From contig JAOTST010000116.1 of the NCBI GenBank assembly GCA_029864785.1, positions 1-5,854 on the forward strand: 5,854 nt of DNA, given 5' to 3'. Position 1 is the first letter of the stretch, and each line of letters opens with the position of its first letter. Origin of the DNA: Chromatiales bacterium (GTDB lineage: Bacteria > Pseudomonadota > Gammaproteobacteria > Thiohalomonadales > Thiohalomonadaceae). The position numbers were made by a program, and so were the translations under genes. Below are positions 1 through 4,456 of the stretch, piece by piece. The notes below the pieces were generated by a model. The model did not search any database, was not told the origin of the DNA, and saw only the letters and a list, made by a program, of their open reading frames with translations.

Positions 1-592
1 AGGTTCCACCGGCACGGCGAGTATTGAGGTCGCCAAACTGATCGTAATCGAAATGCATTCCTTTCTGGATTAGCCAACGAATAACATCAGGACCATCAAG
101 GGCAAGCTGTTCAATCAGTTTAGGGTCGCCAAGATTGTATCCGGCATGCAGTGTGTCATCAAAGTGGCGTTGTGGCGTATCGGTTGGTTCAACGGAGGCC
201 TGAATCCCACCCTCGGCCATGATGGTGTTGCTGTCACCTAAACGCAGTTTTGTTGCCAGAATCACCTTGGCACCAGACTCTGCAGCGATTAGGGCTGCAG
301 CAGCGCCCGCACCACCACCACCAATAACCAGCACATCCGTGGTGACCACTTCTGCACCGGCGAGGTCAGCCTCATCAATTCGTGCATCGGCTTGAAGGAG
401 CTTGGCTACTTGAGGGTGGCAGGGATCACCCCGATTGGCACCAATTTCAAGCGAAACAGTAGAATCAGCCTGATAGTCTGGATGAAAATCAGTGAGTAAT
501 TTTTCTACAGAAAGGGACGGCTTTGGCAGAGGGATCTCGTCCATAATCTGATAAGACGAGAGCGCATCCTGATAGGAAGTTGGCGTATTCAT
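1..592 (-). CDS. Fumarate reductase/succinate dehydrogenase-type flavoprotein subunit, N-terminal 197 residues (C-terminus beyond window)
   Basis: FAD-binding catalytic subunit of the fumarate reductase/succinate dehydrogenase/L-aspartate oxidase superfamily, probably cytoplasmic. A Rossmann motif (strand VLVI 87–90, then GGGGAG 91–96) is followed by LATK (112–115) and AEGGIQAS (126–133), the usual FAD-binding order. The segment from HFDDTLHAGYNLGD to WLIQKGMHFD also matches the family. Two features are unusual. About 85 residues precede the Rossmann motif, where family members normally start close to it. The SHT motif whose His binds FAD covalently in SdhA/FrdA reads SNT (121–123), so FAD is probably non-covalent, as in L-aspartate oxidase. 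I recall anaerobe flavoproteins with a similar extension and a GDxNT motif, but could not check. The gene begins 11 nt after the iron-sulfur gene and is surely co-transcribed. The substrate cannot be told; the capping and active-site regions lie outside the window. Confidence 0.85.
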   Translation of the reverse strand, partial: MNTPTSYQDALSSYQIMDEIPLPKPSLSVEKLLTDFHPDYQADSTVSLEIGANRGDPCHPQVAKLLQADARIDEADLAGAEVVTTDVLVIGGGGAGAAAALIAAESGAKVILATKLRLGDSNTIMAEGGIQASVEPTDTPQRHFDDTLHAGYNLGDPKLIEQLALDGPDVIRWLIQKGMHFDYDQFGDLNTRRAGGT

Positions 593-603
593 ATCCAGTT
601 AAT

Positions 604-1266
604 TCAATCGGTTATATGGTTATGTTTATCTAACTTCTCAGGATATGTGATAGCTAGTTCTCCACGTCTAATCTGTTCTAGACGATGAATTAGATTTGGC
701 GGGCGCCCATGGAAATGGGCGGTGGCTCGGCGTGCAAAGAGCCCTACACGGTTGGGAGCGATATTTTCTGGGCAACCGGTCATACAGAGATCGCATGAAA
801 CGCATACAGTAAAGAGCTCTCCAGCCTCCCTAAAACTTCCATTTGAGGCGAGACGCACGCCCTTTTGTACCTCGATCCCCTTGGGACAAGCGGTATCGCA
901 CCCCCCGCAGTGGCGACAGTTTTCAGCCTCAGGAAAAATTTCGTGAAATTTATCCTGTAGATCCCACGAGCTGGCGATCGGCCCAAGGTGATAAGAGTGT
1001 CTTGATGGGGTAGGAAAATCGAGAAACATCACATCCATCCCTTCTTCAGCGAGGGTTTGGCAACCTAAGGCCATCTCAACGCCAGACTCTTTGTTACGGC
1101 GTAACATCACTCGACAGCTACCACAAACACCCTCTAAACAACCAACGCCCTTAATTCGAGGATAACCTGCAGACCAGAGAGCCTGTATAATAGACGAGTC
1201 ACTGGTAGCGGTGACCTTGTGACCATCAATTTTTAGCTCAACCATTTCAGAATTATTTATACCCAT
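604..1266 (-). CDS. Iron-sulfur subunit: [2Fe-2S] ferredoxin domain plus two [4Fe-4S] motifs (SdhB/TfrB/HdrC-like)
   Basis: Electron-transfer subunit of 220 residues, near the usual SdhB/FrdB length. The N-terminal plant-type ferredoxin domain (about 8–85) has Cys43, Cys48, Cys51 and Cys69 as [2Fe-2S] ligands. The C-terminal helical domain has two complete CxxCxxCxxxCP motifs, at Cys117/120/123/127 and Cys155/158/161/165. Classical SdhB and FrdB lack one Cys in the second motif and bind [3Fe-4S] next to the quinone site. Two full motifs suggest two [4Fe-4S] clusters, as in HdrC or the SdhB-like part of thiol:fumarate reductase (inference). No membrane segment is visible. It lies 11 nt upstream of the flavoprotein gene, its likely partner. 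The first ATG is used here, but Met8 (ATG ending at 1245) is an equally good start for the domain; neither has a clear Shine-Dalgarno sequence. Confidence 0.9.
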   Translation of the reverse strand: MGINNSEMVELKIDGHKVTATSDSSIIQALWSAGYPRIKGVGCLEGVCGSCRVMLRRNKESGVEMALGCQTLAEEGMDVMFLDFPTPSRHSYHLGPIASSWDLQDKFHEIFPEAENCRHCGGCDTACPKGIEVQKGVRLASNGSFREAGELFTVCVSCDLCMTGCPENIAPNRVGLFARRATAHFHGRPPNLIHRLEQIRRGELAITYPEKLDKHNHITD

Positions 1267-1280
1267 AGCGCATATTCTAC

Positions 1281-2483
1281 ATGAAGTTTTTAATAAAAAC
1301 CCTCGGCTGCAAGGTCAATTGGCTCGATTCCGCACGTATCGCTACGGCCTTGGAGAGCGTGGGACACCAACAGGTTATGAATGACGATGAGGCCGAAATG
1401 GTCTTTATTAATAGCTGTACCGTTACTGCGGAAGCGGATCGAAAATCACATCAATTTGCCAATAAAACCCTTAATTTACAGAAAGATGTGATCGTTACCG
1501 GCTGCAGTACACGCGTTGATGGGGGGAGCTGGAGTGCTCGTTCCGATGACAGCATCATGGTGTTACAGGATGAGCTGGCAATCTTTAACCGGTTTGATAT
1601 AGATCCAGATGAGGTTCCTTTTCCGGTCACCAGTCGCACTCGGCTGCCAATCTCCATTCAGACAGGATGTGATAATGAGTGCAGCTTCTGCATTACCCGT
1701 CTGGCACGGGGAAAGCACCAAAATATCCCGGAAAAACAGGTTATTGATCAGATTAAGCACGCTATTGATGAGGGGGTGCGTGAGGTCGTACTCACCGGCA
1801 TTAACCTTGCGGCATGGGGCAGCGAGAACAGTAATAATGCGTCATCGAGTCATTTGCATCGCCTTTTAGAGGCTATTTTGAGCAAAACAACCATCGAAAG
1901 GATACGTTTCTCCTCACTGGGTCCACAATATATTCAGCAACCATTTTTTGACCTTTTTGCAGACTCCAGAGTGTGTGACTACCTTCATGTATCGATGCAG
2001 AGCGGTAGCAACTCCGTGCTTGATCGAATGGTTCGAGGTCATGGAACCGAAGAGATTGCCAAAATTGCTGAAATGGCACGTAAAGTCAGGCCAAATACAG
2101 CAGTAGCGGCCGATATTATTGCCGGTTTTCCTGGCGAAACGGATAGCGAGCATCAAGAGACGGTCGATTTTATTCAACAAATCGGTTTCTCTAAACTGCA
2201 TGTATTCCCCTATTCTGAACGAGAAGGTACCCCTGCAGCCGACCATTCTGACCCCATTGAACGCAAATTACGAAAGGAACGCGCTAAAGAGATTAGAGAG
2301 ATAGCACTCAATTTGCGCAAAACGTATATTCAGGAACAGATGGGGCGAAATTTTTCCATTTTAGCCGAGGAGGGCGGTCATGGATTGACCTCCAACTACA
2401 TCCGTGTACGCTGTGATGGTGCAAAACAGGGTGAAATTACCACTGTGACACTAAATGAAGAGACACTAGCCGAAAAAATATAA
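1281..2483 (+). CDS. mtaB: MiaB/MtaB-family tRNA methylthiotransferase (radical SAM)
   Basis: Radical-SAM methylthiotransferase. MtaB converts t6A37 to ms2t6A37 in ANN-decoding tRNAs. The UPF0004 domain has its three [4Fe-4S] ligands: Cys10 (TLGCKVN), Cys46 and Cys75. The SAM-cluster motif is CDNECSFC (Cys130, 134, 137) followed by ARG. Further family blocks are LTGINLAAWG (171–180), HVSMQSGSNSVLDRM (236–250), DIIAGFPGET (278–287) and HVFPYSEREGTPAA (307–320). A TRAM-like RNA-binding end spans about 357–395 (GLTSNYIRV). TLGCKVN at the extreme N-terminus favours MtaB over MiaB or RimO, and fixes the start although no Shine-Dalgarno sequence precedes it. At 400 residues it is short for the family (about 420–450), mainly because the stretch between Cys75 and Cys130 is compressed and lacks a recognisable VGN-type block. 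The next gene follows after 2 nt. Family call is firm; exact tRNA substrate less so. Confidence 0.87.
   Translation: MKFLIKTLGCKVNWLDSARIATALESVGHQQVMNDDEAEMVFINSCTVTAEADRKSHQFANKTLNLQKDVIVTGCSTRVDGGSWSARSDDSIMVLQDELAIFNRFDIDPDEVPFPVTSRTRLPISIQTGCDNECSFCITRLARGKHQNIPEKQVIDQIKHAIDEGVREVVLTGINLAAWGSENSNNASSSHLHRLLEAILSKTTIERIRFSSLGPQYIQQPFFDLFADSRVCDYLHVSMQSGSNSVLDRMVRGHGTEEIAKIAEMARKVRPNTAVAADIIAGFPGETDSEHQETVDFIQQIGFSKLHVFPYSEREGTPAADHSDPIERKLRKERAKEIREIALNLRKTYIQEQMGRNFSILAEEGGHGLTSNYIRVRCDGAKQGEITTVTLNEETLAEKI
1290..1318 (-). promoter_or_regulatory. Candidate sigma-70 promoter for the iron-sulfur/flavoprotein operon
   Basis: On the minus strand TTGACC (1318–1313, 5 of 6 to the -35 consensus) is followed after exactly 17 nt by TATTAA (1295–1290, 4 of 6 to the -10 consensus). 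Transcription would begin near 1283, about 17 nt before the annotated ATG or 38 nt before the Met8 ATG. The promoter lies wholly inside the first 13 codons of the divergent methylthiotransferase gene. Confidence 0.45.
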
Positions 2484-2485
2484 TT

Positions 2486-2758
2486 ATGAGTGAAGCGAAA
2501 TTTAAAAAAGATACCAATGGGCTCCATTTTGCAGCCGGCGCCTTTGTTGGCGGTATTACCTCTATGGGGCTGAATAGTCTGGCCGGTTTTCCTGAATCAG
2601 ATGCGGCATATATTGGATTGTTGGCAACTGTCGTGTTGGGAGCATTCAAATCGGCTCGCGATGGCAAACACTATCCTCAACTGGTCGCTTGGAAGAATGG
2701 TTCTCTGATTGCTGCGGGTGGATTGATAACACCTATTATGCTGGCTATTGGCAGCTAA
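2486..2758 (+). CDS. Small three-helix membrane protein of unknown function
   Basis: A 90-residue protein I do not recognise. Three apolar, glycine/alanine-rich stretches, about 14–34 (FAAGAFVGGITSMG), 41–56 (YIGLLATVVLGAF) and 71–89 (GSLIAAGGLITPIMLAIG), suggest an inner-membrane protein with three helices. Charged residues lie at the N-terminus (KFKKD) and in the loop at 57–69 (KSARDGKHYP). The spacing of an early HFAAG motif, a central GAFKSARDG and a final Gly-rich helix faintly recalls the YfiM/VanZ-type pattern, but this is too weak to name. Its ATG lies 2 nt after the methylthiotransferase stop codon with no Shine-Dalgarno sequence, so translation is probably coupled to that gene. Co-expression does not by itself imply a role in tRNA modification. 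Confidence 0.72.
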   Translation: MSEAKFKKDTNGLHFAAGAFVGGITSMGLNSLAGFPESDAAYIGLLATVVLGAFKSARDGKHYPQLVAWKNGSLIAAGGLITPIMLAIGS

Positions 2759-2796
2759 CAACAAAGGTAAAAACAATAGCGTTTCAGGCACTCAGT

Positions 2797-2821
2797 TAAA
2801 CAATAATCAGGTTTTTGTTTA
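2797..2821. repeat. AT-rich inverted repeat downstream of the membrane protein gene
   Basis: TAAACAA (2797–2803) and its exact complement TTGTTTA (2815–2821) flank an 11-nt loop, about 40 nt after the stop codon at 2758. There is no U-tract directly after the stem on either strand, so it is not a canonical intrinsic terminator. It could still protect a 3' end or be chance in AT-rich DNA. Confidence 0.3.
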
Positions 2822-2932
2822 GGTAGGGGCATATTTCACCTATATAGCAAAATCTGCAACTCTTTGTTTTATAAGTATGAATTCACATAAACAGGGATGT
2901 ATAATGCGTACTTTACATAATAGACATTATGC

Positions 2933-2957
2933 GCAGTTGCGTTTTAAATTGCTTTTT
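2933..2957 (+). terminator. Weak candidate intrinsic terminator for the mtaB transcript
   Basis: GCAGTT (2933–2938) can pair with AATTGC (2947–2952), giving six pairs including one G·U, around an 8-nt loop. TTTTT (2953–2957) follows at once. The layout is right for a Rho-independent terminator, but the stem is short and low in G+C. It lies about 175 nt after the last plus-strand stop codon and is the best terminator-like site found before 3372. Confidence 0.28.
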
Positions 2958-3073
2958 CAGGGAGTCGCTTCTGAATCAAGAAATAATGTAATTTTGAGTC
3001 TACCTATTATCACTTGGTGTTGTCTCAACGCTCTTCTTCTTGCACGGATGATGCACGTCAGTTTAGATTGCTG

Positions 3074-3166
3074 CTATATAACTGCTGCGCCTGAAACAAT
3101 AGGATAAGCAAGAATCAGAAAAGCGATAATTGCAATGGCGTAGATGACTCTGTCGATGGTGTCCAT
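3074..3166 (-). CDS. 30-residue single-helix membrane protein (small ORF)
   Basis: A 30-codon gene starting MDTIDRVIYAIAIIAF and ending in YPIVSGAAVI before TAG. After D2, D5 and R6 no charged residue follows for 24 positions, so residues about 7–28 look like one transmembrane helix with Pro22 near its end. AAGGAGGT (3183–3176), complementary to the 16S rRNA 3' end over eight bases, sits 9 nt before the ATG; no other gene here has a comparable site. Strong initiation signal plus a helix-like product argue for a real gene. An out-of-frame ATG four nt upstream (3170) shares the Shine-Dalgarno sequence, but its 35-residue product is rich in His, Arg, Ser and Cys and looks like a shadow frame. 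Function is unknown; many bacterial peptides of this size are subunits or regulators of membrane complexes. I do not recognise the family. Confidence 0.65.
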   Translation of the reverse strand: MDTIDRVIYAIAIIAFLILAYPIVSGAAVI

Positions 3167-3175
3167 GCATGTATA

Positions 3176-3183
3176 ACCTCCTT
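3176..3183 (-). promoter_or_regulatory. Strong Shine-Dalgarno sequence of the small membrane protein gene
   Basis: Read on the minus strand this is AAGGAGGT, an eight-base match to the anti-Shine-Dalgarno end of 16S rRNA. It lies 9 nt before the ATG at 3166 and 5 nt before an overlapping ATG at 3170. It is the main evidence that a gene starts here. Confidence 0.7.
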
Positions 3184-3199
3184 GTATCCCTTAATGCGA

Positions 3200-3228
3200 A
3201 ACATAGCATAAAGATTCACAGTTGGGAA
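3200..3228 (-). promoter_or_regulatory. Weak candidate promoter for the small membrane protein gene
   Basis: On the minus strand TTCCCA (3228–3223, 4 of 6) is followed after 17 nt by TATGTT (3205–3200, 4 of 6). Transcription would begin near 3193, giving a leader of roughly 27 nt that contains the strong Shine-Dalgarno sequence. Position is sensible but both boxes are mediocre. Confidence 0.25.
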
Positions 3229-3245
3229 TATTGTGCTCTGCATGG

Positions 3246-3268
3246 ATAATATTATTCTATAAATAGAA
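3246..3268. repeat. Two abutting palindromes between divergent genes, possible operator
   Basis: ATAATATTAT (3246–3255) is a perfect 10-nt palindrome. It shares its last base with TTCTATAAATAGAA (3255–3268), which has two perfect 6-nt arms around AA. The pair lies upstream of both the small minus-strand gene (start 3166) and the plus-strand cyclic-nucleotide-binding gene (start 3372), about 35 nt before the latter's -35 box. The second element has the size of a dimeric repressor site. No known consensus was recognised; AT-richness makes chance palindromes more likely. Confidence 0.35.
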
Positions 3269-3302
3269 CGTTAAGTTAAAGCGGTATTTGTTGAAATATC
3301 AC

Positions 3303-3331
3303 ATGGCTATTACTGATAACCCCGATATAAT
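3303..3331 (+). promoter_or_regulatory. Candidate sigma-70 promoter for the CNB–rhodanese gene
   Basis: A perfect -10 box TATAAT (3326–3331) is preceded, after 17 nt, by ATGGCT (3303–3308), which matches the -35 consensus at only three positions. Transcription would start near 3338, leaving a 34-nt A/T-rich leader before the ATG at 3372. The weak -35 box would suit a promoter helped by an activator (inference). No CRP-type TGTGA/TCACA palindrome was found. Confidence 0.5.
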
Positions 3332-3371
3332 GTCTCGTTCAATATTATTAAAAAGTGACTTTTTGATTTAG

Positions 3372-4448
3372 ATGTCTGTTTCAGTTGATATTCAATTTTT
3401 AAGGAATTTCGTTCCGTTAGGTGAACTGACGATCGATAATCTGCAAGAGTTGGCTGGCAAAACCAAGCTGGAATCACTGGATAAAGAGAAACCGCTTTTT
3501 AAACGTGGGCAGACCGATCGCTATTCGATCTATCTACTACAGGGTGAGCTCTTTTTGCTTGAGGCAGATGGGAGTAAAACTATCCTTACTGGAGGTTCAA
3601 ACCAGTCGCGACACCCCATTGATCACAATACGCCACGTACCCAAACAGCAATCGCCAAAACGCCTATCCAGTTTTTCCGAGTTGATAACGATTATCTGGA
3701 ACTTCTGCTCTCATGGGATAAAAGCAGTAGCACGGTAGTATCGGGTATTGATGCATCTGAGGAAGATGACGACGACTGGATGGGGAATATGCTTCAGTCG
3801 GAGATTTTTCAGCGTATTCCTCCTGCCAGTATTCAGATGTTGTTTATCAAGATGGAGGCTGTCCCCTTTAAGGAGGGAGAGACGGTAATTACCCAAGGTG
3901 ATGAAGGTGATTACTACTACTACATTCGAAAAGGTCGCTGCGTAGTGACGCATGTGGGGGCAAGTGGTAAGGATATGAAGTTGGCAGAACTTGAGGCCGG
4001 TACCGGTTTCGGTGAGGATGCCCTGATATCTAGCAACACGCGTAATGCGACGGTATCGATGCTGACTGATGGCGTATTGATGCGCTTAGGAAAGACAGAT
4101 TTTGAAGAGTTGTTGAAGAATCCTACACTCAGTATGGTTGATTTTGATACCGCCAATCAAATGGTCAAAGAGGAGAAAGCGGCTATTATTGATGTGCGCC
4201 ACGAAAAGGAGTTTAAACAGTCAAACATCAAAGGCAGTCTTAATATCCCGCTATTTATGCTGCGCTTTAAGGCGAAAGGACTCTCAAAAAAGCATAAATA
4301 TATTATGGTGTGCGATACGGGACGGCGCAGCTCATCTGGAGCCTTCATTCTTAATGAGAAGGGCTATGACGCTTACTTTATTGATGGTGGTCTAAAGAAG
4401 GTGAGCGAAACCCTGAGAGAAAAAAAACAGCAGCAAGCTGAGGATTAA
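3372..4448 (+). CDS. Tandem cyclic-nucleotide-binding domains fused to a rhodanese domain
   Basis: A 358-residue soluble protein with three domains. The first CNB fold (about 10–115) keeps the core pattern LFKRGQTDRYSIYLLQGEL but lacks a phosphate-binding cassette, so it probably binds no nucleotide. An acidic linker (EEDDDDW, 130–136) leads into a second CNB fold (about 143–252). This has FKEGETVITQGDEGD and a near-canonical cassette, FGEDAL (213–218) with RNA (224–226), so cAMP or cGMP binding is plausible. The rhodanese domain (about 257–345) has IDVRHEKEF and the active loop CDTGRRSS with catalytic Cys314. Such domains carry sulfane sulfur or act as thiol/redox modules. There is no helix-turn-helix, kinase or cyclase part, so it is a nucleotide- or redox-responsive regulator or sulfur carrier with unknown partner. 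The ATG has no clear Shine-Dalgarno sequence. Domain calls are firm; function is open. Confidence 0.88.
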   Translation: MSVSVDIQFLRNFVPLGELTIDNLQELAGKTKLESLDKEKPLFKRGQTDRYSIYLLQGELFLLEADGSKTILTGGSNQSRHPIDHNTPRTQTAIAKTPIQFFRVDNDYLELLLSWDKSSSTVVSGIDASEEDDDDWMGNMLQSEIFQRIPPASIQMLFIKMEAVPFKEGETVITQGDEGDYYYYIRKGRCVVTHVGASGKDMKLAELEAGTGFGEDALISSNTRNATVSMLTDGVLMRLGKTDFEELLKNPTLSMVDFDTANQMVKEEKAAIIDVRHEKEFKQSNIKGSLNIPLFMLRFKAKGLSKKHKYIMVCDTGRRSSSGAFILNEKGYDAYFIDGGLKKVSETLREKKQQQAED

Positions 4449-4456
4449 TATTAATC
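4443..4456. repeat. Perfect palindrome spanning two convergent stop codons
   Basis: GATTAATATTAATC is a perfect 14-nt palindrome. It contains the TAA of the CNB–rhodanese gene (4446–4448) and, on the other strand, the TAA of ycfH (4453–4451), with 2 nt between them. CTG at 4438–4440 and CAG at 4460–4462 can extend the stem if G4459 is bulged out. No T-run follows on either side, so it is a poor intrinsic terminator, although it is the only hairpin at this convergent junction. Confidence 0.45.

Larger units (their letters stand above)
2759..3073. other. AT-rich intergenic region without a convincing gene
   Basis: These 315 nt separate the 90-residue membrane protein gene from the 3' end of the small minus-strand gene. 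They contain a TATAAT hexamer (2900–2905), several AT-rich hairpins (2797–2821, 2916–2931, 2933–2952) and a run of five T at 2953–2957. No tRNA fold, long repeat or good coding sequence was seen. A plus-strand reading frame (2904–3107) starts six nt after AGGGA, but its product has no recognisable features and its end overlaps the small gene in antisense, so it is not called. Confidence 0.5.

Noticed and set aside
1230..1280. Search for a plus-strand promoter for mtaB (TATTTA at 1254, TATACC at 1258, TATTCT at 1273).
   Set aside because: Each -10-like hexamer lacks a matching -35 box at 16–18 nt, and TATTCT would place the start of transcription past the ATG.
2797..2821. Hairpin after the 90-residue membrane protein gene considered as a terminator.
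   Set aside because: The stem is A/T only apart from one G:C pair and no T-run follows on either strand; listed as an inverted repeat only.
3041..3057. Direct repeat TGCACG at 3041–3046 and 3052–3057, an 11-nt period, just downstream of the small gene's stop.
   Set aside because: Only two copies of a six-base word; likely chance, with no palindromic arm long enough for an operator.
2877..3107. Plus-strand reading frame of up to 76 codons in the long intergenic region, with an AGGGA six nt before an internal ATG at 2904.
   Set aside because: The product resembles no protein I know, has an unlikely mix of residues, and its 3' end is antisense to the better supported 30-codon gene. Some chance remains that it is real.
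3063..3170. Minus-strand 35-codon frame starting at the ATG four nt upstream of the small membrane protein start.
   Set aside because: The product is rich in His, Arg, Ser, Cys and Tyr with no structure, typical of a shadow frame; the overlapping frame yields a clean transmembrane helix.
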